This document shows, in pieces, positions 1 to 8,469 of a stretch of 64,000 nt of DNA. A program made the position numbers and the translations under genes. The notes beneath the pieces were generated by a model. The model was not told where the DNA came from, searched no databases, and saw only the letters and a list, made by a program, of their open reading frames with translations. Positions within the stretch are counted from its first letter, which is position 1. The number at the start of each line of letters is the position of its first letter. The stretch is from Sphingomonas yunnanensis. GTDB taxonomy: Bacteria > Pseudomonadota > Alphaproteobacteria > Sphingomonadales > Sphingomonadaceae. Location of the stretch: positions 1,054,001 to 1,118,000 of the forward strand of contig NZ_JAIOKB010000001.1 in the NCBI RefSeq assembly GCF_019898765.1. Reading direction: 5' to 3'.

Positions 1-205
1 GTAGGCGGACGCGCGCCGGGCGCGTCGCCACGTTGAGCCCCTCGGCCAGGCGCTCACCGCGGCTCGGCAGCATGTCGAGGATGCTGGCCCAGACCTCGGC
101 GAACTCGGCCCAGGTGTCCGCGCCGGCGCCGTCGAGCGCGTCGTCGGCAGCCGGACGCTCGATCCGCACGCGGTCGTCGAGCGGGCCTAGGTCGGCGCTC
201 GGCAT
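1..205 (-). CDS. Phage head closure / head-tail adaptor protein (partial)
   Basis: The ATG is at 205-203 and the gene runs off the left window edge, so only the first 68 or so residues are visible. The N-terminal part reads like the head-tail joining family (SPP1 gp16-like head closure): a short leader, then RVRIERP, a TWAEFAEVWASI segment and an arginine-rich ERLAEG...ATRPARVRL segment. These proteins close the capsid after packaging and join the connector to the tail. The start overlaps the stop of the connector gene upstream as ATGA, which fits the adaptor position expected after the connector gene. Confidence 0.75.
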   Translation of the reverse strand, partial: MPSADLGPLDDRVRIERPAADDALDGAGADTWAEFAEVWASILDMLPSRGERLAEGLNVATRPARVRL

Positions 206-513
206 CAGACGGTCAGCCGCTTGAGCGGCCACAGCAGGAACGAGACCGCGAACGGCAGCTCGGACGCCGCGGTGTTCGGCGCGATGCCGTCCGGCCGGTC
301 ATACCACGCGCGCACGAGCATCATGACCGCCTGCGCGGCGACGGGACGATCTTTGTCGCCGAACTCGGCAGTCCCCGGCTCGACGGTCCGGCCGGTCTCA
401 AGCTCGACCATGCGCGTCGCGGCTTCGAGATACTGGCGGATCAGCGAGTCCAGCGGACCGGGATCAACCTTGAGCTGCATCCGCGCCTGCTCGATCGTCA
501 CCAGCTCCGCCAT
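205..513 (-). CDS. Phage head-tail connector protein (gp6-like)
   Basis: This 102-residue protein matches the small all-helical HK97 gp6-like connector family (Phage_connect_1 / DUF3168-neighbour type). It opens with MAELVTIEQARMQLKVD, followed by a helix with IRQYLEAATRMVELETG, and later has AVMMLVRAWYDRP. The conserved pattern in this family is an early 'LxxAKxHLRVD'-type motif, a helix with many small and charged residues, then a W-Y/D-P element. Such proteins form the ring below the portal. ATG 513 overlaps the previous stop as ATGA, which is why I start here and not at the upstream in-frame ATG at 567. Confidence 0.8.
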   Translation of the reverse strand: MAELVTIEQARMQLKVDPGPLDSLIRQYLEAATRMVELETGRTVEPGTAEFGDKDRPVAAQAVMMLVRAWYDRPDGIAPNTAASELPFAVSFLLWPLKRLTV

Positions 514-1358
514 CAGCGCGGCTCCACGCCGCGGCCGTCGCGACCACGTTTGACGCCGAGGCGCCAACCGGTGTTCGCGCCGTCCGGCTTCTCCGAGGTC
601 TTCTCCTGCGCGATCCAGAGGCTTCCGCCGAAGGTGACGCAGTCGCCTTTCTCGTAGCTCTCGCCGGCGCGGTAGACGCCGCGGTCGATCATGACCGGCA
701 TGGCGAAGGCGAACTCCTTCGCCTGCTCGCCGCGCACGAACCGGATGACGAAGCCACGCTCGCCCGTCTGCTCGATCGACATATCGTCGAAGCCCAGGCC
801 GGGCTCGCCGTTGCGACCTTCGACGCGACCAAGATCGCTCAGCGAGCCATCGCTGAGCGTCAGCATGAGCGAGCCCTTGCGATCGATCAGTGCGCCGGCG
901 AGCCCGACGCCGTCCTTCGGCGCGGGCAGCGCGGCGACCGCGCGCTCGACCTCGCCGGCGATCAGCGGCGCGACGTCGTCGAGCGTGATGCTCGTTCCGT
1001 CCTTTGGCGCCGGCAGCGCCTGGATCGCGGCGTCGAGGATCGGCCGGACGTCGTCGATGGTCACGCTGGTCCCGTCGCGGGGTGCAGGCAGCGCGCCAAC
1101 GGCGCGCTCGACCTCGCCGGCGATCAGCGGCGCGACGTCATCGAGCGTGACGCTAGTGCCGTCTCGGGGCGCCGGGATCTCCGCGACTGCCTCGACGACG
1201 AGCTGCTTGACCGTGGCGAGGTCGAAGCCGGCCGTCTCGAGCGCCTTCAAGCGCGCCGTCAGCTCGGCGTTCTCCGCACGCAGCGGCGCGATCGCGCGCT
1301 CGACCTGCTCGCCGACGATCGCCGCCAGTTCCTCGGCCAGCACTTCCATATCAAGCAT
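513..1358 (-). CDS. Phage protein with tandem PAPRDGTS repeats and a C-terminal carbohydrate-binding-like module
   Basis: The 281-residue product begins with a coiled-coil-like segment (residues 1-60), followed by three tandem units of 25-29 residues, each starting PAP(R/K)DGTS and continuing (V/I)T(L/I)DDV.P(L/I). A fourth partial unit leads into a beta-rich domain. The C-terminus, with GVYRAGESYEKGDCVTFGGSLW and a late W, looks like the small aromatic carbohydrate-binding module of chitinases and phage fibres. It sits between portal and connector and overlaps the portal stop by 8 bases. A capsid decoration or fibre-like role is an inference. I do not recognise a named family for the full length. 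Confidence 0.7.
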   Translation of the reverse strand: MLDMEVLAEELAAIVGEQVERAIAPLRAENAELTARLKALETAGFDLATVKQLVVEAVAEIPAPRDGTSVTLDDVAPLIAGEVERAVGALPAPRDGTSVTIDDVRPILDAAIQALPAPKDGTSITLDDVAPLIAGEVERAVAALPAPKDGVGLAGALIDRKGSLMLTLSDGSLSDLGRVEGRNGEPGLGFDDMSIEQTGERGFVIRFVRGEQAKEFAFAMPVMIDRGVYRAGESYEKGDCVTFGGSLWIAQEKTSEKPDGANTGWRLGVKRGRDGRGVEPR

Positions 1359-2712
1359 TGCTGGCCCCCTTCATGCGGATGCGCCGGCGCACGCGCGCCG
1401 CCAGGGCGAGCGAGGCCGCGACGGCATCGGCTGGATTGTCGTTGGCCGGCTCCTCCGGCACCGCCGGCGGTGCGTTCGTTCCAGCGATCAGCAGCTCGTC
1501 GCGCGCGGCGATCGCCGCGAGGCTATGGTCCTGCTGCTGCAGGTAGATCGTGTTCCCGCCGGGGACCGGCCCCATGTCGAGCTTGCGGCGCTGCTCGTCG
1601 AGCGTGAGCACGCCCTTCGCCTTCTGCACCACGTCCACCTGGGTGGCGCTGTCCATGCGCAGCAGGTTGTCGACGTCGAACTCGGTGCCGAGCTTGAACT
1701 GCTCGCCGATACCGAGGCCCTCATCGAGGCACAGCTCGGCCGCTTCGATCAGGCCCTGCAGGCACTGCGAGTAATATTCGACGTTGAGCGACTGGACGTT
1801 TGTGTTCGCCGGCAGCTGACCCACGCCGACCTTGTAGGCGGGCACGTGGAAGGTCGAGCAGACGATCTCCGCGGTCCAGCGCATCTGATCGACGATCAGC
1901 GCGTCCTTGGGGCTGAGCGTCATGGCCTCGTATTTGAGACCGTCGCCCAGCACGGCGATCTTGCCGGTGTTCGCGCCGCCGTAGTTGGCCTGCCAATCGG
2001 CCTTGAGCTGGTCGGCGGTCTCCGATCCGATCCGGCCCGGCGCCGAGAGGATGCCGCCGGGGCGCGACTGGTTGGCGAAGAGGATCGCCGAATTGTGCTG
2101 CGCCTTCAGGCCCTGCGTCGCGGCGAGGCCGTTCGCGTAAATCGGCGACAGGCCGACCAGCGGATGGAACAGGCAGTTCCAGCGGTCGTGGATGATCTCG
2201 CGCGCGGGCACCACGACGGGGCCGTCGATCCCGGCGAGGTTGTCGGCGTTCAGCTCGTAGAACACCTCGCCGCGGTCGCTCACCAGCGGCTTGACCCGGT
2301 TCGGGTCGAGCACGTGGAGCGACGTCACCACGCCGCGCCCATCGCGCCCCTTGAGCACGTAGGTGTTGCCGCGGGCGAGCTTCGACAGGATCCAGCCCTC
2401 GAAGAACTGGATCCGGGTCTGATAGCCGTTCGGCTTGCGCAGCACCGGCGAATAGGCGCCGTTGGTCGTCTCGCTCCAGATGCCCTGGTCGGACTGCTTC
2501 ACGAGCTTGACGCGGAGCTTCGCGATGTCGGAGGCGATCAGCGTCATGCACGCGAACACGGCGTGGTAGGCGAAGCACTCCTCCGTCTTGATCTCGACAT
2601 TCTGCTGCCACGCGCCCGCGAATGCCTCGTAGACGACCCGACGCCAGCCGCGCCGATCGTCCGCCGGAGCGAGCCGCTTCGAGCGGTTGATCTCGAGCCC
2701 GAGGAGACGCAT
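1351..2712 (-). CDS. Phage portal protein, HK97 family
   Basis: The 453-residue product has the length and character of HK97-type portals. It has an early segment AYHAVFACMTLIASDIAKLRVKL, a central DGRGVVTSLHVLDPNRVKPL element, and a C-terminal NVQSLNVEYYSQCLQGLIEAAELCL stretch typical of the stem and wing. A Pro/Ala-rich tail follows. Portals form the dodecameric DNA channel at one capsid vertex and dock the terminase. The start overlaps the 83-residue gene upstream as ATGA. Portal lies after the capsid gene here, whereas in the classic HK97 order it precedes the protease and capsid. Confidence 0.93.
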   Translation of the reverse strand: MRLLGLEINRSKRLAPADDRRGWRRVVYEAFAGAWQQNVEIKTEECFAYHAVFACMTLIASDIAKLRVKLVKQSDQGIWSETTNGAYSPVLRKPNGYQTRIQFFEGWILSKLARGNTYVLKGRDGRGVVTSLHVLDPNRVKPLVSDRGEVFYELNADNLAGIDGPVVVPAREIIHDRWNCLFHPLVGLSPIYANGLAATQGLKAQHNSAILFANQSRPGGILSAPGRIGSETADQLKADWQANYGGANTGKIAVLGDGLKYEAMTLSPKDALIVDQMRWTAEIVCSTFHVPAYKVGVGQLPANTNVQSLNVEYYSQCLQGLIEAAELCLDEGLGIGEQFKLGTEFDVDNLLRMDSATQVDVVQKAKGVLTLDEQRRKLDMGPVPGGNTIYLQQQDHSLAAIAARDELLIAGTNAPPAVPEEPANDNPADAVAASLALAARVRRRIRMKGASNA

Positions 2713-2963
2713 CAGGGCTGCGCCGGCCCCGCGGCGATCCGCGCGCGCAGCTCGGCCGCGTCCCAGCCATTGAACGGCCGCTTGCCGAGCACGCGGTGAT
2801 ACTCATCGCGCAGCGCACCGAGGTCCTCCTCGACCGGCTCCGGCGTGGCCGCCTGGTCGTCCGCGCTGAGATCGGAGCGGCTGTAGCCGAGCTTGCCGAA
2901 CACGCGCGCGTAGCGCGGGTCGTTCGCTTTCAGCGCACGGGTGAAATATCCCAGGTGCCTCAT
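2712..2963 (-). CDS. Small phage protein of unknown function (83 aa)
   Basis: This short ORF sits between the capsid and portal genes and overlaps the portal start as ATGA, so translational coupling supports it as a gene. The product is charged and helical, with YFTRALKANDPRYARVFGKLGY near the N-terminus and EEDLGALRDEYHRVLGKRPFNGWD near the C-terminus. The late segment resembles short 'DELREKYEEVFGKKPFHGWKEEKLRAKI'-type motifs found in phage head proteins of the Mu/HK97 groups. No enzymatic motif is visible. A role in head assembly is inferred only from position. Confidence 0.6.
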   Translation of the reverse strand: MRHLGYFTRALKANDPRYARVFGKLGYSRSDLSADDQAATPEPVEEDLGALRDEYHRVLGKRPFNGWDAAELRARIAAGPAQP

Positions 2964-3029
2964 GCAGCCTCTCCCTCACGTGATCGATCTGCCCGGCCGA
3001 TCCCTCGGCCGGGCAGGTGGACACCGCCG

Positions 3030-4427
3030 TTAGGCGGTGCCGTAGTTGGCGCTGTCGATGAACTGGACGGCGCCGGCGCGCCGCTTGCCCCAGTTGATGT
3101 AGCGCTCGGCGCGGATGCCGATCATGTTGTTCTGCCAGAGCGACAGCATGACCGTGGTGGCATCGGGCGGCGAGGTCGGCGCGCTCTCCATCTGCAGCGA
3201 CGCCTCCGAGCTGACGTCGAGCATCGTCTCGCCGTCGTCCGCGAGCAGGATCTCGCTCGCCTTGGCGAGGATGATGCGCCCGCCCGCGCCGGTGACCGGG
3301 CTGCCGCTGCCCGCGTTGGCCGGAATGTTCTCGGACAGCACCACCGGCAGGCCCATGAAAGTCCCGCCGCTCGCGCCGTTGATGGCGAGACCCGGAAACT
3401 CGGATTGCCCGAGCGGATTGGTCATGAGCGCGAAGCCGAGCGCCTGCTGCTCGGTCATGATCCACACGGCGCCGGCCAGCGACATATTGGCCGCCAGGAA
3501 CTTGCCCATCAGCGCCTTGGCGTCGCGGCGGACCGCGTCGCTGTCGGTGCCGGACGCCACGACCGGCGTCACGCCGTTCGTGATCGACGCCGGCGACACG
3601 CCACTGCTGGCGGCCTTCGCCGGATCGACGAACTGCGTGTCGAGGAACTGAGCGGTCTGCGCCACCAGGTCGTCACGCACCAGCGTCTCGGCCGAGGGCG
3701 AGGACGCGCGCGCCAGCTCGTCGGTGATCACGACGATGCCTGCCGTCTTCGCACGGCCGAGCGAGATCTGATCGAACGCGAGCGCGCTCACCGGCTTCGG
3801 CTTGCCCTCGCCGACCCAGCCGACCGACGAGCCGCCGACCTGCCGCGGGATCTTGATCTCGAACGGCACGCGCCGCAGCCCCGCGATCCGCCCGATGATG
3901 GTGGCGGGACGCAGCAGCTCGGCGAACTCGCTGCTCATGTTCTGGTATTCGACCAGCGGCTTCGCCCAGGCCGTGTCGGTCGTGGTGCCCGCGGAGACCG
4001 CCGCGCGCAGGATGGTCTCGACCTCGGGCGTGCTGTCGGCCCAGCTCTTCGCGATCTCGGCCGCCTGCATCAGGTTGCCCTTCGAGCGCGCGAGCGCCAT
4101 CGCGTAACGGGTGAAGGAGGTGCCCTTGGGGACGTTGGTCCCCTTGACCTCGACCCGCGTGCCCGAGCGCGCCGCGCCGGCTGCGGCCGCGTCGCTGCCA
4201 GCGACCGGCGCGGCCGCGGTGCCCGCTGCCTTCTCGGCGATGCGCAGGCGCTTCAGGTGCTCGTCGATCGAGGCGATGTCGGCCTGGTTGCCGTCGAACT
4301 CCTCGGTCTGCGCCGCGTCGAGCGTGGTGCCCTCGTTCGCGGCCTTCTCCATGATGGCGACGTTCGCCGCCACCAGCGCCGCACGCTTCGTCTCGAAGGC
4401 GGCGATCTGCTCTGCGTACTTAAACAT
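3030..4427 (-). CDS. Phage major capsid protein, HK97 family
   Basis: The 465-residue product is the shell subunit. Residues 1 to about 100 form a charged coiled coil with KRAALVAANVAIMEKAANEG, the N-terminal 'delta' scaffold domain normally cut off by the prohead protease. The rest is the HK97 fold, with a PATIIGRIAGLRRVPFEIKIPRQ segment, VGEGKPKPVSALAFD and a C-terminal ERYINWGKRRAGAVQF. The gene follows the protease gene by 16 bases. Its context and length fit a self-scaffolding siphovirus capsid. Confidence 0.95.
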   Translation of the reverse strand: MFKYAEQIAAFETKRAALVAANVAIMEKAANEGTTLDAAQTEEFDGNQADIASIDEHLKRLRIAEKAAGTAAAPVAGSDAAAAGAARSGTRVEVKGTNVPKGTSFTRYAMALARSKGNLMQAAEIAKSWADSTPEVETILRAAVSAGTTTDTAWAKPLVEYQNMSSEFAELLRPATIIGRIAGLRRVPFEIKIPRQVGGSSVGWVGEGKPKPVSALAFDQISLGRAKTAGIVVITDELARASSPSAETLVRDDLVAQTAQFLDTQFVDPAKAASSGVSPASITNGVTPVVASGTDSDAVRRDAKALMGKFLAANMSLAGAVWIMTEQQALGFALMTNPLGQSEFPGLAINGASGGTFMGLPVVLSENIPANAGSGSPVTGAGGRIILAKASEILLADDGETMLDVSSEASLQMESAPTSPPDATTVMLSLWQNNMIGIRAERYINWGKRRAGAVQFIDSANYGTA

Positions 4428-4443
4428 GGTCTCTCTTCCTCGA

Positions 4444-5064
4444 TCAGGCGAGCCGCTTGATGCTGCGGATCACGAAGGGGGGCGCCCGATCGCGGGCAGG
4501 GTCATCCAGCCGCACCACGCGCACGGACTTGCCGGTCGCGGCGGGCGCGGGCGGGGCTGGGTTCTCGGGTTCCGCCACGCCGGCCTTCTGGCGCAGCGTG
4601 CGGTCGATGCTTTTCACCGCGGTGATCACCGCGTCGGCGTTCGCCGGGATCGTGACCGCCGACAGCTCGAAGACCTCGGTCTCGACGTATCGGATGCCGC
4701 CCGCGTCCATGTAGGCGTACTCGATCGGCCGGAAGCCGATACTGGTCGCGCGCACCAGGCCGAGCTTGATCGACTGCCAGGCATGGTCGAGCAGCTCCTT
4801 GAGCGTGCCCGGCTCGTCCGTCTTGGCGATCGTCGCGGTGAACGGGATACCATCGGCCGTCGGCCGACCAAAGTCGCAGGTGCCGATCGGCTTGTCGTGC
4901 TGGTGCTGCCAGAGGAAGGGCAGCGGGTTCTTGAACTTGACGCCCAGCGGCTCGATGATGTCACCGACACGGTCAACCGAGGGCGTGGTTGCGATGCCGG
5001 AGATGGTGCGGGCGTCGTCGTCGACCGCCTTCACCGTCAGCACCGAATAGGCCCGGTTCTGCAT
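4444..5064 (-). CDS. HK97-family prohead protease
   Basis: The 206-residue product is the serine protease that matures the prohead by removing the scaffold domain of the capsid protein. It shows the typical N-terminal beta segment AYSVLTVKAVDDDARTISGIAT, the catalytic His region PFLWQHQHDKPIG, and a later RATSIGFRPIEY segment that carries the nucleophilic Ser. I use ATG 5064 because AGGAG lies upstream and homology starts there. The frame stays open far upstream, but that reading overlaps the terminase and has no family similarity. It lies 11 bases after the large terminase gene and just before the capsid gene. Confidence 0.92.
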   Translation of the reverse strand: MQNRAYSVLTVKAVDDDARTISGIATTPSVDRVGDIIEPLGVKFKNPLPFLWQHQHDKPIGTCDFGRPTADGIPFTATIAKTDEPGTLKELLDHAWQSIKLGLVRATSIGFRPIEYAYMDAGGIRYVETEVFELSAVTIPANADAVITAVKSIDRTLRQKAGVAEPENPAPPAPAATGKSVRVVRLDDPARDRAPPFVIRSIKRLA

Positions 5065-5075
5065 GGCCTGCACTC

Positions 5076-6830
5076 CTAGATGAAGAAAACCTGCGGTCCG
5101 TCGCCGGCCGCTTCGGGGTTGAGCGTCATGAGCATGCCGGCCGAGAACATCGCGGCGGCAGGGTCGATCTTCGCGCTCGGCGACTGCTTCGTGATGGCGA
5201 CCGCGCTCGCTCCGCGGGCTTCCTGCTTCACGTTGCCGATGCACCAGGTGAGCAGCTGCTGCCCGAAGTGGCGCAGCGTGCGCGCCGCGACCTTGCGGGC
5301 CATGCCCTTGATCGCGCTCGAGAGTCGCCAGCCCTGCGGAATGGCCTTGAGCTGGTCGGCAGCGAAGCCGCGCCGCGCCAGCTCGTCGACCAGCGTCGCG
5401 ACGCCGGCGGGATCGAGCCCGATCGCCTCGACGTCGGGAAAGAGCCCCGCGTCGCGAACCTGCACCAGGATCTCGACGACGCCGAGAATGTCGTCGGTCA
5501 GCTCCGAGGCGTCCGCGTCGGCGACGTCGCCGCCCTCCGCGATCGAGGCCAGCGCCGCCGCCTCGTCGTCGTCGGGCAGGTCGCAGCGGATGAGCGAGCC
5601 TTCCTCGACGAACTCGTCGAGCTTGGTCGCGATGTCCTGCCGCCGCTTCCACACGATCGACCAGGCCCAGGCCTTGACCCAGACCAGCCATCGCTTCGAG
5701 CCCTTCTCGCGACCGATCAGGCAGAGACCGAGAAGGTCGTCGAGACCGCCCCCGTCGATGCCAGCGACGATCACCTCGCTGCGTTTCAGCAGGTCGTCGA
5801 AGGTGACCAGCGAAGGATCGCGCGCGCGGTCCCAGAACTCGGTGCCGCTCCATCGATCGCGCGAAAGCCGCGTGCCGATCTCGACGTTGAGGTGTTTCGA
5901 TAGGAACACCTGCAGGTCGCCGGGCTCGCCCTGCTGAGCCTCGGCGAGCTTCTCCGCGATATACTCGGCATCGACCGATCGGCCGATGTTCGGGTTCGTC
6001 ACGTAGAAGTTTGCCGGGTCGAGGTACGCGTCGGCCTCGAGCATCTTCTCGGGCCATTCATAGAGCATCCCCAGCTTGCGCTGGTTGACGATGGTGCCGT
6101 CGCGGATGCCGCGGAACTGGTCGAGCAGGCTCTTGAAGACACCCCGCGGCGCCTCGTCCGAGTGCGTCGAGAGGTAGACGACGAAGCCTTCCGGCCGGGA
6201 CACTCGCCCGCCGGTCGCCTCCATGAGCATCGCTGCCGCCTTCGGGTCCTTGCCGAAGCTCCACAGCTCCTCGACCAGGATGAAGGCCGCCTTCTTGCCG
6301 GCGACGACGCCGGAGTCGGCGGAGACGACTTTCAGCTCGGCCTCATTGCCGAGGTGCCTGATCTTCCGCTCGTGGTCGACCGGATACAGGATGCGCAGCA
6401 GATCCGGATCGGCGCGCACCATCCCGGCGGCCGGGATGAAGACGTTGTCGGCGACCTCCTTCGTGGGCGCGAGCACCAGCAGCTCGGCGGAGTGGCGCCA
6501 GTTGCGGATCAGCGCCGTGACCATGATCCCGGCCGCGATCGTCGACTTCGCGTTCTTCTTGCTGATCAGGAGCATGAACTCCCAGATCAGCCGCCGCCCG
6601 GTCGCGGCGTCGTAGGCGCCGAAGATGGCGCGCACGAAGTCGAAGACGAACTCCTCGCACGCCTCGCCGAAGGTCGGCATGCCCGGCACGTCGACGATGC
6701 GCAGCGACTTGAAGACCGCGAGCGCCGCCTCGGCCTCGTCGGGAAACAGCGGGTCCATCGCGATCAGCGAGTGACCCGCCACGATCCGCTCCTGCCAGTC
6801 GGGACAGGCGGTCGACCAGGTGCGCTCCAC
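5076..6830 (-). CDS. terL: Terminase large subunit
   Basis: The 584-residue product is the packaging motor and nuclease of the Terminase_1 family. The N-terminal ATPase domain has a Walker-A-like SKKNAKST at residues 90-97 and a Walker B with catalytic acid, FILVEELW, at about 183-190. A coupling motif YLSTHS follows at about 219-224. The C-terminal RNase H-like nuclease begins with [13 protein letters not shown] at about 356-368, giving the first metal-binding aspartates. It starts one base after the small subunit gene stop. The length is normal for the family. Confidence 0.95.
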   Translation of the reverse strand: MERTWSTACPDWQERIVAGHSLIAMDPLFPDEAEAALAVFKSLRIVDVPGMPTFGEACEEFVFDFVRAIFGAYDAATGRRLIWEFMLLISKKNAKSTIAAGIMVTALIRNWRHSAELLVLAPTKEVADNVFIPAAGMVRADPDLLRILYPVDHERKIRHLGNEAELKVVSADSGVVAGKKAAFILVEELWSFGKDPKAAAMLMEATGGRVSRPEGFVVYLSTHSDEAPRGVFKSLLDQFRGIRDGTIVNQRKLGMLYEWPEKMLEADAYLDPANFYVTNPNIGRSVDAEYIAEKLAEAQQGEPGDLQVFLSKHLNVEIGTRLSRDRWSGTEFWDRARDPSLVTFDDLLKRSEVIVAGIDGGGLDDLLGLCLIGREKGSKRWLVWVKAWAWSIVWKRRQDIATKLDEFVEEGSLIRCDLPDDDEAAALASIAEGGDVADADASELTDDILGVVEILVQVRDAGLFPDVEAIGLDPAGVATLVDELARRGFAADQLKAIPQGWRLSSAIKGMARKVAARTLRHFGQQLLTWCIGNVKQEARGASAVAITKQSPSAKIDPAAAMFSAGMLMTLNPEAAGDGPQVFFI

Positions 6831-6831
6831 G

Positions 6832-7314
6832 TCAGTTGATCAGGCGTGCCGGCGGAGGTGGCGGGGCATACTTGCCCGACACCTCCGCCGCAGCCGCCTT
6901 CGCAGCCGCCTTCTTGCCGAGCTTAGGCTCGCGCGGCGGAGCGCCATTGCGCCCGCGGTTGGCGACCCGGTCGGCCAGCTCGTTGAGCGCAGCCTTGTCG
7001 AGGCGCTTGAACAGCTCCTTCTCCGCCGCGACGTTCCCCTCGGTCGCCGCGGCGTTGAGCCGCGCGAGCTGGGTCATCTCCATTCGCAGGCGAGCGTCGG
7101 TGCGCTTGCCGACCTCGGAAGAATAATGCTTGCGCAGCGTCGGGACCGAGACCCCGATCGCCGTTGCCGCCTCTTTGACGCTCAGGCCGCGCGCAAAGGC
7201 GAGCAGCACCTTGTTTGAGTTTTCGAGAGACCACGCGTGCTCAGGCCGCCCACGGCCATCAGGCGCCGGCGTGACCGGGTCGCCGAACAGGTCGGTCACC
7301 AGAATCTTCGCCAT
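6832..7314 (-). CDS. terS: Terminase small subunit-like DNA-binding protein
   Basis: The 160-residue product carries a helix-turn-helix at about residues 35-65 ([23 protein letters not shown]), a helical oligomerisation segment with [23 protein letters not shown], and a basic Ala/Lys/Pro-rich tail. This matches small terminase proteins that recognise the packaging site and load TerL. It lies one base upstream of terL. The upstream leader has a run of seven T on the coding strand close to the start, and the best ribosome binding match (AGAGG) is about 14 bases upstream, so translation may depend on coupling. Confidence 0.82.
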   Translation of the reverse strand: MAKILVTDLFGDPVTPAPDGRGRPEHAWSLENSNKVLLAFARGLSVKEAATAIGVSVPTLRKHYSSEVGKRTDARLRMEMTQLARLNAAATEGNVAAEKELFKRLDKAALNELADRVANRGRNGAPPREPKLGKKAAAKAAAAEVSGKYAPPPPPARLIN

Positions 7315-7352
7315 GCGAGAAAAAAACCTCTGCGTGCGGCCATAAGTGGTTC

Positions 7353-7367
7353 AGGGCCGGCGGCCCT
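7353..7367 (-). repeat. GC-rich hairpin between HNH and terS
   Basis: AGGGCC (7353-7358) and GGCCCT (7362-7367) form a perfect 6-base stem with a 3-base loop in the 77-base gap between the HNH and terS genes. A T-rich stretch follows, but about 20 bases further on in the direction of transcription. A weak terminator or processing site is possible. Confidence 0.35.
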
Positions 7368-7391
7368 CTCAGGGTTTGCACCCCCCCCTGG

Positions 7392-7745
7392 TCAGAGCGC
7401 GGCCGCCTCCTCGCGCTGCTTGGCGCTCGAGTGACACGAGGCGCAGAGCGTCCAGAGATTGCGCTCGTCCCAGAAGAGCTGCTCGTCCCCGCGATGCGGG
7501 CGCCGATGGTCAGCCACCAGCTTCGACGTGTCGGGCTCGATGCGGCCGCAGCCGGGCCACTGGCAGGTGAAGAGGTCGCGGGTCAGCACCGAGAGGCGCA
7601 GCGTGCGCCACCGTGCCGACTTGTACCACTTCCGCCAGCCACGCTGGTCACGCACCCGGTCCAGCTCCGCGCGCGCATCGTCGCGCTGCGCCAGCCGCGG
7701 CCGCAGAGGCGAGAGCCTCGGCTTGAGTGCGGTCAGGCGTGCCAT
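7392..7745 (-). CDS. HNH endonuclease
   Basis: This 117-residue phage HNH nuclease has a WRKWYKSARWRTLRLSVLTRD segment, then CQWPGCG, the His-containing core VADHRRPHRGD, and NLWTLCASCHSSAK. The CxxxxC and CxxC pairs form the structural zinc site and the DH...N...H residues form the active site. HNH proteins next to the terminase genes assist large-terminase cleavage of concatemers in many HK97-type phages, and position alone supports that here. It is the first gene of the packaging block in transcription order. Confidence 0.9.
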   Translation of the reverse strand: MARLTALKPRLSPLRPRLAQRDDARAELDRVRDQRGWRKWYKSARWRTLRLSVLTRDLFTCQWPGCGRIEPDTSKLVADHRRPHRGDEQLFWDERNLWTLCASCHSSAKQREEAAAL

Positions 7746-7759
7746 GCGGCCTCACAATG

Positions 7760-7799
7760 CACGAAGGGCGCCCAGGCCGAAGCCGGAGCGCCCTTCGTG
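7760..7799. repeat. 12-base perfect inverted repeat upstream of the HNH gene
   Basis: CACGAAGGGCGC at 7760-7771 and GCGCCCTTCGTG at 7788-7799 are exact reverse complements separated by 16 bases. It lies in the 147-base gap between the DUF6362-like gene and the HNH gene. There is no T-run beyond it in the leftward direction, so it is not a classic intrinsic terminator. It may be an RNA processing or partial termination structure separating early and late genes. Confidence 0.6.
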
Positions 7800-7892
7800 G
7801 AGGTTCGGGGAGTTGCCGAGAAGCACCCGAAGGCCCGTCTCAGTGTGTCAATAAATAGGCCGATTTCGTGCGCTAGGCGAACAGGGAAAATC

Positions 7893-8441
7893 TTAGGCGA
7901 CGCACTTTGACAGGGTTGACACGAGTTCCCGTGGATTTCCGCCGTTTTGCGCGGACGCTATCAGGGCGATCGCGCGACCGTAACGCATGCGCAGGCCATC
8001 GGCGCCGCGCACCACGCCCATGCGCCGCTTGAGCTTCGACCACGAGACCTCGCGCTTGCCCGCGGCCAGCTGCGCGATCGCCAGGGCGACGAGGCGACGG
8101 TCGTCGACGGGCACTGCCGCCAGCCAGCCGAACGCCTCCTCCATCTCTGCGATCTCGCGCCTGGTCTGCGACGCCGGGCGCAGGGCGACGTCGCTGCTGG
8201 TGCCATCGCCGCCGCGCGCGTCGTAGTCGCCGACCGCGATTTCGCGCAGGGCCTCGGGCCAGTTCGACTTCACCCGCTGCCAAGCCGCCTCGCGGTCGGG
8301 CGTGCGCCAGCAGGTGATCATAGCCTCGACGAGCCGATCCTCGACGTCGCCGAACGTCCAAGCGGCGCGTGGAAGACGGTGGCCTTCCACTGGAAGGCTC
8401 GTCTCAGACAGGTCGGCTTCCATTTCCGGTCGGTTCGTCAT
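7893..8441 (-). CDS. Phage DUF6362-like protein
   Basis: The 182-residue product starts at ATG 8441; the frame is open further upstream, but that reading crosses the repeat region and adds no family-like sequence. It has AWTFGDVEDRLVEAMITCWRTPDRE near the N-terminus and a C-terminal helical part DDRRLVALAIAQLAAGKREVSWSKL followed by RMGVVRGADGLRMRYGRAI. The second half resembles a sigma-like or helix-turn-helix DNA-binding segment. Related proteins sit between replication and packaging genes in alphaproteobacterial prophages, where a late-gene regulator role is plausible but unproven. The family assignment is from memory of the W...DVE.RL.EA pattern. Confidence 0.65.
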   Translation of the reverse strand: MTNRPEMEADLSETSLPVEGHRLPRAAWTFGDVEDRLVEAMITCWRTPDREAAWQRVKSNWPEALREIAVGDYDARGGDGTSSDVALRPASQTRREIAEMEEAFGWLAAVPVDDRRLVALAIAQLAAGKREVSWSKLKRRMGVVRGADGLRMRYGRAIALIASAQNGGNPRELVSTLSKCVA

Positions 8442-8469
8442 CGCAAAATCGCCTGTTTTCCTAGGGTTT

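Noticed and set aside
691..2799. A 702-codon open frame on the plus strand opposite the portal gene.
   Set aside because: It is Arg/Ser/Ala-rich and mirrors the portal and repeat-protein genes; the minus-strand products have clear family motifs.
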